Assembly: GCA_049297695.1 (NCBI GenBank)
Contig: JBAQUT010000027.1
Coordinates: 1-53,137, forward strand
Reading direction: 5' to 3'
Source of the DNA: JACKLD01 sp049297695
GTDB lineage: Bacteria > Pseudomonadota > Alphaproteobacteria > UBA2136 > UBA6156
DNA: 53,137 bases
The first letter of the stretch is position 1. Each line of letters starts with the position of its first letter. Below the pieces are notes generated by a model. That model worked only from the letters and a program-made list of their open reading frames with translations. It was not told where the DNA came from and searched no databases. The position numbers and the translations under genes were made by a program. Positions 30,697-39,630 of this stretch are shown piece by piece.

Positions 30697-33600
30697 AACG
30701 GGTGGTGGCAGCAACTCATTATACTTCATCTTGCTGTTATACTCTTCCCGCTCCTCAATCCGCTGTTTCACTTCATGCTGACGGGCCTTGAACTGGTCGG
30801 TGTACGCGTTCAATCCCGCCAAGGCATCCGCCACTTGGGCCAGCGGGCGGGCGGCATCTTCCACCTTGGCCACACCGCTTTGCGTGGCAATGGCGGCCAT
30901 ACTGTCAGCCATGGCAGGCAACGTGCGGGCCGTAGGGCCAAACCGCTCCAACAAGGCTTCCAACGCAGGCCTATCCTGCTGCTGCCCCAAGGCGTAGGCC
31001 AAGCGCATCACGGCCACTTGGTTGGCGGTGTTGTTGGGCAAACTTTCGGGCACAAGGGCGCGCACCACGGGCTTCAACACCTCCGCCAAGTACGGCCAAT
31101 CCTGCAACGCCCACCCCGCATCGCTGCGCAACCATGGGGCCTGCTCTTCCGTACTGCCTTGCAAAGCGGTTAAGGCATCCGTGGGGCGGTCTAAATCCAG
31201 CAACGCCCTCGCTTCCGCCACGGGCCACACTTTTTGCTGCACGGTGTTCACAGCCATAGGCTTGTAGGCATCCAACGTCCGCAAGGCCAAATCCGGCTTG
31301 TTAAACCGCGTATAAGCATCCGCCAACAGCAACGCCACGCGGGCTTTATCAATCGGCTCCCGCGCACGGTACTGCAACACTTGCTCCAACACGGGTATGG
31401 CCCGCTCTGGCAAACTCTGGCTGCTCAACAACCGCCCCGCCATTTCCATGGCCCTATCCCCACGGTCGTCGCTGGGCAACAATTCTTTAAAGTCAAAGTA
31501 CAATCCCAAATACGTCAAGGCGTCCAACTGTTCGGGGTTTTCAGGGTCAAAAACCCCCACCGTGGCGGCCGTCATTTTGTCGGTCAACGCCGCCATTCCG
31601 GCAAAGTCGGGGTACGCTTTTACCAAAGTTTGCCAACGCCCCAAAGCGTTGCGGTAGTTACGCTCCTTCAAATAGGTATCGCCCAACTGGTTCAACACGT
31701 TTTGTTCCAGCTTATCGCCCCGCCACAACATGCGCAGTTCTTCTAGGTAGGCTACCACTTGACGGTCTTCCAACTCACCTCGCCGCACCAACGCATTCAC
31801 AAAGGCGTATTTGGCACGGTTGGCGTAATCCATATCTTGGGTGCTGGCCGCTGCCGATGCCAACAACTCCATCCCCTTGGGCTCATCCCGCGTGCCCAAG
31901 CGCGCCATACCTTGCAAGTACAACAACCCCGAAGGCACGGCATCCACAGGGTACTCATTGGCCACATTGTCGGCAAACACACGCAATTCGTCCTGTGTCC
32001 CCGCTGCCAGCAACGCATCGCCATGGCTTTGCAACGCCATGCGGCGCATATACACGGGGTAGGCCATCAACACGCCGTTTTGCTCACCGGGCCACACCTT
32101 CAACGCTTCGGCGTCACGGCCTGTGTGCTGCAAGGCAATGGATTTCCACAACGCACGATGCTCTGGCAACGTGCTGGCATCCGCCGCCAACAAGGGCAGG
32201 GCTTCGGCACTGCGATGGGCCACCACCATGGCCATACCCATCATCAAACGGTCGTCGGCCGCCACAGGCAAACCATCCTCCCGCGTGGGCAACATGCTCG
32301 CCACCACCAACGCCTCATGGGGCCGCCCCCACGCCAAGTGGTAGGCCGCCAATCCCCGCCTGGCCTTCACCACAGCCGGCGTATTGGCCACCGTATCCGG
32401 TGTTTTCTCCCACACCGCATCCACAGGGGCTTCAAGGCTTGTTGCATCAACCTCTTCTTCGGGCCCGGCATGAGGCTCCACCGCCGCACCTTCACTCGCG
32501 GCCTCACCTTCCACCACCACAAGCTTCACAGGTTCCAAAGCTTTCGCCCCCGCCCGTGCCATGGCACGGTTCAAGGCCACAACCCGCACGGTCAAACCTT
32601 TCCAGTACTCACGGGGGCTTCCAACGGTGGGAAACATCGCACTCCCATCCTCCAAAGCAAGTTGGGCCACCGCAGCATCCAAGGGCATTTCAGCACCATG
32701 CTCGGTGGCGCTGGCTTCCAAGTGCTCGGCAATAGTCGCCGCCGAAGATATCAACGGCTTGCTCTCCACCACAGGCATAGCAGGCAATTTGGCGGGCACG
32801 GGCTTGGAGGCCACCCCTTCCACACGGTCGGCCGCCGCCTCAAGGGTGCTGATAGAACGGGCAAACGCCAAGCGCTTTTCAATCTCCCGCGCCACGTTTT
32901 CCCGCCGCAATTGGCCTTTTTCCAACCGATAACCTTCCGGCAACACAAACGGAACCAACGTGCCGGGCGTATAAACCCCGTTCCAATCTCCGGTGGGTTT
33001 GGCCGCCGTTACAGGTTCGGGGCCAGATGCAGGCTCAATATCTTCCACCAACGCCGCAGCCTCTCCCACAGGGGTTGGCACCTTGGGCAAACTGGCCGTG
33101 CGGGGGAAAGCCTTACCCACATCCTCCACCACCGCACGCACTACCAAAGGCGGCAATGCGGTAGGTACTTCAACCTGTACCACGACAGGCTTCTGTACAT
33201 TTTTCACAGGCCGTGCCGCCAACGTAAAACCTTGTTCCAACACCACACCCTGCACGGTGGCCAACAAACCATCCGCCTGCCCCGTCCCCATGCCGCCACG
33301 GGACGTGGGCTTCACCCAGTATCGGGTTCCTTGCCTATCCTGCACAGGCAACCCACCCACCAAACCCGTGCGGGTAATCAGGGCCGAAGCTTTAGAAACT
33401 CCCCCCTGTTCCCCCATCTGCACGCGCCACGTTCCACCTTCGTTCAGCACACGCCACGCCCGTGGCTGGGGCGTGGTCAACTTCACGCCGGCTCCACCCA
33501 CCACCTTCAAGGTTTCCACCCGCCATCCGCTGCGGGCTATGGCATAATCTGCAACTTTACCTGCATCCCCCACCACCCACACCTGGTTGGGCACGGGTTG

Positions 33601-33735
33601 AAACACCGCAACACTCCCCCCATCCACCCGTACCACCACACCGTCGCTCGTATCCTGCACCCGTACATCCGCCAGCACGGGCAAGGCCAGCATCGCCGCC
33701 CAAATACTTCCAAGTATCACGGGGCGCCGCATCAT
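30691..33735 (-). CDS. Large periplasmic TPR protein of the motor operon (MotC-like role?)
   Basis: 1014 residues. A signal peptide (MMRRPVILGSIWAAMLALPV) is followed by a beta-rich N-terminal domain (about 23-150: VVVRVDGGSVAVFQPVPNQV, VETLKVVGGAGVKL) like AMIN-type wall-binding modules, a Pro/Ala/Glu-rich linker and then, from about 470, repeated helical pairs of TPR type (ALPLLAADASTLPEHRALWK, NQLGDTYLKERNYRNALGRW, VALLLADAYTRFNKPDLALR). Its ATG overlaps the stop of the MotB-like gene by 4 bases. MotE, the known chaperone of periplasmic MotC, is encoded 6 kb away, so a MotC-like stator role is a reasonable inference; sequence homology to MotC is not established. Confidence 0.7.
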   Translation of the reverse strand: MMRRPVILGSIWAAMLALPVLADVRVQDTSDGVVVRVDGGSVAVFQPVPNQVWVVGDAGKVADYAIARSGWRVETLKVVGGAGVKLTTPQPRAWRVLNEGGTWRVQMGEQGGVSKASALITRTGLVGGLPVQDRQGTRYWVKPTSRGGMGTGQADGLLATVQGVVLEQGFTLAARPVKNVQKPVVVQVEVPTALPPLVVRAVVEDVGKAFPRTASLPKVPTPVGEAAALVEDIEPASGPEPVTAAKPTGDWNGVYTPGTLVPFVLPEGYRLEKGQLRRENVAREIEKRLAFARSISTLEAAADRVEGVASKPVPAKLPAMPVVESKPLISSAATIAEHLEASATEHGAEMPLDAAVAQLALEDGSAMFPTVGSPREYWKGLTVRVVALNRAMARAGAKALEPVKLVVVEGEAASEGAAVEPHAGPEEEVDATSLEAPVDAVWEKTPDTVANTPAVVKARRGLAAYHLAWGRPHEALVVASMLPTREDGLPVAADDRLMMGMAMVVAHRSAEALPLLAADASTLPEHRALWKSIALQHTGRDAEALKVWPGEQNGVLMAYPVYMRRMALQSHGDALLAAGTQDELRVFADNVANEYPVDAVPSGLLYLQGMARLGTRDEPKGMELLASAAASTQDMDYANRAKYAFVNALVRRGELEDRQVVAYLEELRMLWRGDKLEQNVLNQLGDTYLKERNYRNALGRWQTLVKAYPDFAGMAALTDKMTAATVGVFDPENPEQLDALTYLGLYFDFKELLPSDDRGDRAMEMAGRLLSSQSLPERAIPVLEQVLQYRAREPIDKARVALLLADAYTRFNKPDLALRTLDAYKPMAVNTVQQKVWPVAEARALLDLDRPTDALTALQGSTEEQAPWLRSDAGWALQDWPYLAEVLKPVVRALVPESLPNNTANQVAVMRLAYALGQQQDRPALEALLERFGPTARTLPAMADSMAAIATQSGVAKVEDAARPLAQVADALAGLNAYTDQFKARQHEVKQRIEEREEYNSKMKYNELLPPPVL

Positions 33736-34376
33736 CGCACATCCCCTTTCTCAATCACCAACCACAAGCCTTCGGGCATCGCTCCACCTGCCGCCTGCCA
33801 CTCCGCCCCCGTCATAACCGCACCTCCACCTTGCCCCACCACCGCCCCATACAAGGCCGCCAAGTTGGCCAAAGCCCCCGCCGTAGGCACACCCACCAAC
33901 CGTACCGTCGCCGTGTTGTTCCAGTTTTGTATCTCCCGCGCCAACGGCCCCATACCCGTTACTCCTACGCTCGCCGCCCCCACATCACCATCCACCCACG
34001 CTTGGGGCAGTTGGTAGCGCAACTCGCTCCCCACCATCACAGGCTTCAAAATATCTTTCCACACCTCGTGCTCGCCCAACCGCTGCTGCAACAAACTATC
34101 CAAATACGTCAGTTGGTCGTCAGCCCCTTTGATAGCTTTTTTCTCGGCATTGTTCACACCCTTGGGTGGCTGCCACTCGGCAGAATGCTTGGCCGAAAAG
34201 GTATCCTGAAAACTCCCCGAAACATCCTGCCACCGCTGGGTATCCAACTCTTTGGTAGAGAATAGCAACACAAAAAAACCCATCAACAAACTCACCAAAT
34301 CGGTAAAAGTTAACAACCAGCGGGATATCGGCTCTTCCTTTTTGGGCGGCTGCAAATCTTTCCACAACTCGGCCAT
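33732..34376 (-). CDS. MotB-like stator protein with intact plug and Asp, degenerate C-terminus
   Basis: 214 residues from MAELWKDLQPPKKEE (34376, one base after the upstream stop). The MotB plug/transmembrane block reads RWLLTFTDLVSLLMGFFVLL with Asp26 in the position of the proton-binding Asp32 of E. coli MotB. The periplasmic part keeps an OmpA-like strand order (ELRYQLPQAWVDGDVGAASV, then TVRLVGVPTAG) but lacks the peptidoglycan-binding NxxLSxxRA motif. Directly follows another MotB-like gene that has the opposite set of features. MotA is not in the window. Stator role is likely; anchoring may need partners. Confidence 0.75.
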   Translation of the reverse strand: MAELWKDLQPPKKEEPISRWLLTFTDLVSLLMGFFVLLFSTKELDTQRWQDVSGSFQDTFSAKHSAEWQPPKGVNNAEKKAIKGADDQLTYLDSLLQQRLGEHEVWKDILKPVMVGSELRYQLPQAWVDGDVGAASVGVTGMGPLAREIQNWNNTATVRLVGVPTAGALANLAALYGAVVGQGGGAVMTGAEWQAAGGAMPEGLWLVIEKGDVR

Positions 34377-34377
34377 C

Positions 34378-35094
34378 TTAGCGGCCCTCCCCACGCAAAG
34401 TTCCACCCAACGGTTTCAGGTTTTCATCTACCTTGCTTACATTTCCTTGGGCTGCCACATCTCCCTCACGGTACGCAAATGCCAACACCGCGCTGTTTTG
34501 CCCAGCCACCCCACTACCTGCGGCTGCCACCACACCTTGTCCGCCATGGGTCAATATAGGTTGCACCAAGGCATAAGCCCGTGCCATGGCCAAAGGCAAC
34601 GCTTGGGCATCCGCCATTACCATCACCGTCAAAGCGGGCGCACCCGCCGCATCCCCCTTCAACACGGGGCCAAGGTTTTCCAAAAAACCCAAAACCGAAG
34701 GCTTCACATCCGCTCCATCGCCTTCAAAAAACGTGCTCACGGGCAAGGTTACTTTCACAGTCGTGGCATCCGTTTCAATGTCTGGGGTGGCAATCTGAAG
34801 CTGGTTGTTCATCACACCGCTCAACCGGGTTTGCACGGCCATGTTCCAAGGTATGCCATCCATGGTTGCCGAAAGCCCCCGGCTTTGCACCGCATATTCA
34901 GGTATTTCCAAGCGCTCGGTAATCCCTTTCACCGCACTGGCCGCTTTCTGGTTGCTGGTGGTAGCGTACGAATTCAACAAAATAAACAGCACCAGCATAA
35001 TCAAAAACAACGCCAGCATAATCACAATGGCCCCATTGCCACCGCCATGGCCTCCGCCACCTGCTTTGCTGGATAACTCTGGAAATGCTTCCAC
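34378..35094 (-). CDS. Divergent MotB/OmpA-like protein without the stator Asp
   Basis: 238 residues. A Gly/His-rich start (ELSSKAGGGGHGGGNG) precedes one transmembrane helix, AIVIMLALFLIMLVLFILLN, which has no acidic residue, so it cannot carry the ion. The periplasmic part has TTVKVTLPVSTFFEGDGADV with KPSVLGFLENLGPVLK, the strand-helix start of an OmpA/MotB domain, and ALPLAMARAYALVQPIL, matching the LSxxRA helix in weakened form. Lies between cheA (94 bases) and the Asp-bearing MotB-like gene (1 base). The two together make up roughly one complete MotB. Confidence 0.65.
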   Translation of the reverse strand: MEAFPELSSKAGGGGHGGGNGAIVIMLALFLIMLVLFILLNSYATTSNQKAASAVKGITERLEIPEYAVQSRGLSATMDGIPWNMAVQTRLSGVMNNQLQIATPDIETDATTVKVTLPVSTFFEGDGADVKPSVLGFLENLGPVLKGDAAGAPALTVMVMADAQALPLAMARAYALVQPILTHGGQGVVAAAGSGVAGQNSAVLAFAYREGDVAAQGNVSKVDENLKPLGGTLRGEGR

Positions 35095-35188
35095 ACCAAG
35101 CCTTTCTTGTTAAGCCCCAGCATAGCCCAAACAGCCCTTCAGGCCAAGCCTAAGCCCGCCAAACAAGCACTTCCAACATGTTCAACAA

Positions 35189-37324
35189 TTAGCGCAACCC
35201 GCTCAGCTCTTTCAACAAAAACGGAACGTCCAAAATCATATGAACCTTCCCGTCCCCCGTAATGGTGGCGCCAGATATCGCGCGGTTGTACTCAAACACA
35301 TCGCTCACAGGTTTCACCACCACTTCTTCTTGTCCCAAAAGCTCGTCCACCACCAAACCCATGCTGGATGTCCCGTCCCGCACCACCACCACAAACCCGC
35401 GGGATGCATGTTTGTTGGGTTTGGCCACAGCCGCCACGGTGTGGGCGCTCACGGCATTCTCCAAATCGTCCAAACTCAATTCGGCACTGGGGTTAGGCAT
35501 TTCTACGGTGGCATTATCAAAACTCGGTATCAAACCGCTCTTGGTTAGCCTGCCCAAATAGTACAACGGCAATGGCTCGCCCCGCAGTTCAATCACGTCT
35601 TGCGTACTTACGTGGTGAATATCTTCAGGGTTAAACTTAATCACTTCGGATATATCCCCAATCGGTATGGCAAACCCTTCTTTGTTGCTGCCCACTACCA
35701 AAGCGTTCACAATGGCCAACGTCAACGGCAAATAAATGCTGAAGCACGTGCCTTGCCCCTTTTCGCTCCGAATATCCAACGTGCCCTGCAAGTTGGCAAT
35801 CTTGGTGTTCACCACGTCCATGCCCACACCGCGCCCGCTCACGTCAGTAATCTTTTCGGCGGTGGAAAATCCGGCCGCCATAATCAACCGTATCGCCTCA
35901 CCATCGCTCAACGCAGCAGCCGCGCTTTCGCTGATAATCCCCTTTTTCACCGCCACCTTGCGGATAATCGCCGGGTCAATCCCCTTGCCGTCTTCCTGCA
36001 CTTGTATCACCACGTTGTTGCCCTCGTAAAAGGCCCGCACCACCATGGTGCCTTCACGGGGTTTGCCTGCCATTTCTCGCTCGTCAGGGGTTTCAATTCC
36101 GTGGTCCAGCGCGTTACGCACCATGTGCACCATGGGGTCGGCCAAGTCTTCCACCAAGCTTTTATCCACCTCGGTGTTTTCACCTTCAATAATTAAATTT
36201 ACTTCTTTTTTCAGCTTGGTTTTCAGCTCGCGCACTTGGCGGGGTATTTTGTCAAACACCTTTTTAATAGGCTGCATCCGAGTGCTCAGCACGCTCATTT
36301 GCAGGTCTTGCGTCACGCGGGAAAGCTGCTCAATGTTGGCATAAATCAGAGGCTGGTTGTCCATACCATCCAACGCCGCACGCACGTGGTTTTCGTTCAG
36401 CTGGCGTACCAAACTGTTGCGGGCCAACACCAATTCGCCCACCAAGTTCATCACTTTGTCCAAACGGCTGGTTTCCACGCGGATGGTATCCCCACCCTCG
36501 TCGTTGTTGGCCCGTTTGATTTGGGCCACTTTTTCGGCCGAAGCCGCTTCCGCCGCTGTCGGAGCCGCTTTGGCTGCCACAGGTACGGGCGCCGACACAG
36601 GCTTAGCCGCCACAGGCGCACCCTCTTCCCCTTTATCCAAACTGGGGTCCATTTTGCTGTCGGCCATCACTTCGGCCAACAAATCGGCGTTCACCAAACT
36701 GGCATCCATGGCGGGGGCCGCCGCGGCTGGTTTGGCAGGCTTGGCTACAGGCTCATCCCCGCCATTGTCGCGGCTCGGGTCCATGGTGGGGTCGGCCAAC
36801 ACTTCCGCCAACAAATCATGGTTTATAGCTGGCCCGCTGGCTGCCGCCGCAGGGGCCGCCACAGGTACCACACCCGCGCCATCCGCCGCCGCGCCACCAT
36901 CCACCACCAAGCGCTCCAGCTCGGCTACCAACACAGTGTTATCAACACTGGTATCGTCGCCACGGGCTTTGTAAATGTTCAACAACACCTTCAACGCATC
37001 GCTGGATTGCAACAACGCATCCATCACCGGCTTGGTCACAGGCACCTTGGCGTTGCGCACTTCGTCCAGCAAGTTTTCACCGGCGTGGGCCAACTTGGCC
37101 ATACGCTCCAGCCCCAAAAACCCTGCCCCGCCCTTCAGCGTGTGCAAACCCCGAAACAACCGGTCCACGGTTTCTTTATCCAACGCCCCGCCGCCCTCTT
37201 CCGCAAGAGCTTCCAACTGGATCAAATCCTGCTCAAAATTATCCAAATTTTCATCGGCTTCGGTAAAAAACTCGTCCAGAATGGCCTTCAGCTCATCCTG
37301 ATCCATGCCCATATCGTTGCTCAT
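35189..37324 (-). CDS. cheA: Chemotaxis histidine kinase CheA
   Basis: Phosphorylates CheY and CheB in response to receptors coupled by CheW. 711 residues: Hpt domain with HTLKGGAGF (His61), an Ala/Pro linker, dimerisation helices (RVETSRLDKVMNLVGELVLA), HATPase with LVEDLADPMVHMVRNALDHG and DDGKGID-type EDGKGIDP, GRGVGMDVV, then the CheW-like regulatory domain (EGFAIPIGDISEVIKF). A typical P2 CheY-binding domain is not evident; in its place residues 169-187 and 213-231 repeat the motif DLLAEV.AD..MDPS.D. Start MSNDMGMDQDELKAIL at 37324. First gene of the cheA-motB-like-TPR run. Confidence 0.95.
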   Translation of the reverse strand: MSNDMGMDQDELKAILDEFFTEADENLDNFEQDLIQLEALAEEGGGALDKETVDRLFRGLHTLKGGAGFLGLERMAKLAHAGENLLDEVRNAKVPVTKPVMDALLQSSDALKVLLNIYKARGDDTSVDNTVLVAELERLVVDGGAAADGAGVVPVAAPAAAASGPAINHDLLAEVLADPTMDPSRDNGGDEPVAKPAKPAAAAPAMDASLVNADLLAEVMADSKMDPSLDKGEEGAPVAAKPVSAPVPVAAKAAPTAAEAASAEKVAQIKRANNDEGGDTIRVETSRLDKVMNLVGELVLARNSLVRQLNENHVRAALDGMDNQPLIYANIEQLSRVTQDLQMSVLSTRMQPIKKVFDKIPRQVRELKTKLKKEVNLIIEGENTEVDKSLVEDLADPMVHMVRNALDHGIETPDEREMAGKPREGTMVVRAFYEGNNVVIQVQEDGKGIDPAIIRKVAVKKGIISESAAAALSDGEAIRLIMAAGFSTAEKITDVSGRGVGMDVVNTKIANLQGTLDIRSEKGQGTCFSIYLPLTLAIVNALVVGSNKEGFAIPIGDISEVIKFNPEDIHHVSTQDVIELRGEPLPLYYLGRLTKSGLIPSFDNATVEMPNPSAELSLDDLENAVSAHTVAAVAKPNKHASRGFVVVVRDGTSSMGLVVDELLGQEEVVVKPVSDVFEYNRAISGATITGDGKVHMILDVPFLLKELSGLR

Positions 37325-37443
37325 GACGGTACACCTTATGTTTTTGTTGTTAAAACCACCCTACCACCAAAAACCACCACGCCCTACCCCCTCGCCCACC
37401 CTTTCAGCACAGGCCGTGGGCCTTTGGGCACAGGTCATACGAT

Positions 37444-38523
37444 TCAAAACCCCCTTACAATCCTATCCAACCGCCACCCGCGCACAAATCCACGGGCCAA
37501 GCGGCTTAAAAATGCTGGACGCGAAAGGATAAAATACCCCACCCTCGGCCAACGGTAAAACAGCAGGGCAAGGTTACGGCAACTCCGCACATCCAGCCAA
37601 TGCCGCCGCAAGCCAAGCCAATACCGCCCTCGTACCCACCAGGCTGGTCCGCCTCCTACCACGGCTTTGGCCGCCACTTGCCCCGTGCAAACGGCATTAT
37701 GAATCCCCTCCCCCATCAACGCCTCCACCGTGCCTGCCGCATCTCCCGCAAACAGCACACGCCCCACACTCCACCGCCCGTTGGCAGGGCCAATGCCCAA
37801 CGGGTGCCCCACAACATCGTGCAACTCTTCATGTCCTAGCTTGGCCTTGCAATACGCCATCAAATCTTTGCGGCTTATCTTCACGTTACGGTTAAATGTT
37901 CCAATCCCTACATTCAAATGGTCTCCTTTGGGAAACACCCACCCATACCCCCACGACACCACAAAAAAATCAAAGTACGTGGCAAAATCTTCCCCCAAAC
38001 GCGCCTTTCCTTCTAACGCAAACGCTTGACGCACCACAGGGCGCTTATGCACCAACCGCCGTACCCCGCTTTTGGCTCCATCTGCCGCAATCAACCAGCG
38101 GCAACGCTCCGTACCCCCCCCATTTGTATTCACAACAACACTGTCACAGTCGTGAACCACACCTTCAACTTCAGCCACCTGAAACACCGCCCCCGCTTCC
38201 ACGGCTTTATCCAACAAAAACGTATCAAACGCAGGCCGCTGCACCATGCTGCACACCACGCCAACATCGGGCAAAGCAGCCACCTTTTCCATACGGTCAC
38301 TCACCACCATCTGGGTGCATTCCCGCTCCACCACGGCACGTACATCAAACCGTAACCGTTTCAATGTTTTGGGTGTCAAACCACCGCCACAGGGCTTATC
38401 ACGGGGGAACTCCGCCTTATCCAACACCAACACCCTCTTGCCAGCTTTCGCCAAATCATACGCCACACTACTGCCGGCAGGCCCCGCCCCCACCACAATC
38501 ACATCCCACACGGGTTTTGGCAT
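37444..38523 (-). CDS. FAD-dependent oxidoreductase, geranylgeranyl reductase family
   Basis: 359 residues. FAD-binding Rossmann motif DVIVVGAGPAGSSVAYDLAK at 8-27 with VLVLDKAEFPRDKPCGGGLT, the PxxKxCGG signature of geranylgeranyl reductase-like flavoproteins; WLIAADGAKSGVRR (the DG motif) and VGRVLFAGDAAGTVEALMGE (the GD motif). Likely saturates polyprenyl or other isoprenoid double bonds, for example in quinones or lipids. It abuts cheB (start codon directly next to the cheB stop) and sits before cheA, an unexpected place for lipid metabolism. The family is clear, the substrate is not. Confidence 0.85.
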   Translation of the reverse strand: MPKPVWDVIVVGAGPAGSSVAYDLAKAGKRVLVLDKAEFPRDKPCGGGLTPKTLKRLRFDVRAVVERECTQMVVSDRMEKVAALPDVGVVCSMVQRPAFDTFLLDKAVEAGAVFQVAEVEGVVHDCDSVVVNTNGGGTERCRWLIAADGAKSGVRRLVHKRPVVRQAFALEGKARLGEDFATYFDFFVVSWGYGWVFPKGDHLNVGIGTFNRNVKISRKDLMAYCKAKLGHEELHDVVGHPLGIGPANGRWSVGRVLFAGDAAGTVEALMGEGIHNAVCTGQVAAKAVVGGGPAWWVRGRYWLGLRRHWLDVRSCRNLALLFYRWPRVGYFILSRPAFLSRLARGFVRGWRLDRIVRGF

Positions 38524-39612
38524 CTAAACCCCCACCAACCTCGCGGCCCGAGGCCCAATGTCGGTAAGGCTCAGCACTTCATCCACCCCGCCCGCCTCGG
38601 CCACGGCTTTGGGCATGCCGTACACCACGCTGGTGGCGGCATCTTGACTTAACACGTAGGCCCCGCTTTCCCGAAGCTTCACAAACTCCCGCGTGCCGTC
38701 ATTCCCCATGCCGGTCAGCATCATGGCCAGCACTTGCTTGCCAAAAATCTTGCGGGCGCTTTCGGCCAACACATCCACGCTGGGCTTGTAAGGGCTTTCG
38801 CCGCGCTCTTCATGAATCTCAATGCTCGCCCCGTTCATCCGCATATGCAACCCGCCCGGCCCGATATACACCGTGCCCGCTTCCAGCTTCATGCCGTGGG
38901 CGGCTTCCACCACCTTTACCGAGCATGTTTCATCCAACCGCTTGGCCAACGCCATGGTAAAATGGGCGGGCATATGCTGGGCCACCACCACGGGGATGGG
39001 CAAATTTTTGGGGAAACTCCCAATCACCTGCCCCAACGCCCGCGGCCCCCCCGTGCTGCTACCAATCACCATAATGCGGGCATTCACGCGGGCAGGCAAC
39101 GGCCCCTTGCGCTCGGGCACATGGGCTTTCACCACAGGCCCCGCCATAGCCGCCACCGCCGCCTGTTTGGGGTTTACCTTGCTTTGAAGGCTGGCCCGCC
39201 GCACATTGTCAATTTTGGCCACCGCCAACAGTTTTTCATGCAAAACCTCGGCACCGCGGAAAATATTCCCGCTTTTATCGCCCAATGCTTTGGGGATAAA
39301 ATCCACCGCCCCAATTTCCAACGCCTCCATGGTGGTTTTGGCACCCGCTTCGGTTAGCGTGGAGACCATAATCACCGGTGTTTTCACCGTTTTCATCACC
39401 TCGCGGAGGGCTTCCAGCCCCGTCATGACGGGCATTTCCACGTCCATGGTCATCACGTCGGGTTTTAACAGTTGGGCTTTTTCAACACCTTCTTTCCCGT
39501 TGCACGCCGTATCCACCACCTTGAAAATGGGGTTCTGCTCAATCATCCGCACCAAGGCGCTGCGCATAAAGGTGGAATCATCCACCACCAACACGCGGAT
39601 CGGTTCGCTCAT
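38524..39612 (-). CDS. cheB: Chemotaxis protein-glutamate methylesterase CheB
   Basis: Demethylates and deamidates chemoreceptors for adaptation; activated by CheA. 362 residues: receiver domain (IRVLVVDDSTFMRSALVRMI, DVMTMDVEMPVMTGLEAL with the phospho-Asp), linker, and the methylesterase domain with the catalytic GSSTGGPRAL (Ser), VVAQHMPAHFT (His) and MLTGMGNDG (Asp). Ends exactly at the flavoprotein gene start and lies 18 bases after cheZ. CheR, its usual counterpart, is not in the window. Confidence 0.96.
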   Translation of the reverse strand: MSEPIRVLVVDDSTFMRSALVRMIEQNPIFKVVDTACNGKEGVEKAQLLKPDVMTMDVEMPVMTGLEALREVMKTVKTPVIMVSTLTEAGAKTTMEALEIGAVDFIPKALGDKSGNIFRGAEVLHEKLLAVAKIDNVRRASLQSKVNPKQAAVAAMAGPVVKAHVPERKGPLPARVNARIMVIGSSTGGPRALGQVIGSFPKNLPIPVVVAQHMPAHFTMALAKRLDETCSVKVVEAAHGMKLEAGTVYIGPGGLHMRMNGASIEIHEERGESPYKPSVDVLAESARKIFGKQVLAMMLTGMGNDGTREFVKLRESGAYVLSQDAATSVVYGMPKAVAEAGGVDEVLSLTDIGPRAARLVGV

Positions 39613-39630
39613 GTCCCCACCCTTGCTCGG

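Noticed and set aside
31759..34017. 752-codon open frame on the + strand
   Set aside because: It lies antisense to the TPR and MotB-like genes, its product is His/Arg/Pro-rich nonsense without domains, and it arises from GC-rich codon bias on the other strand.
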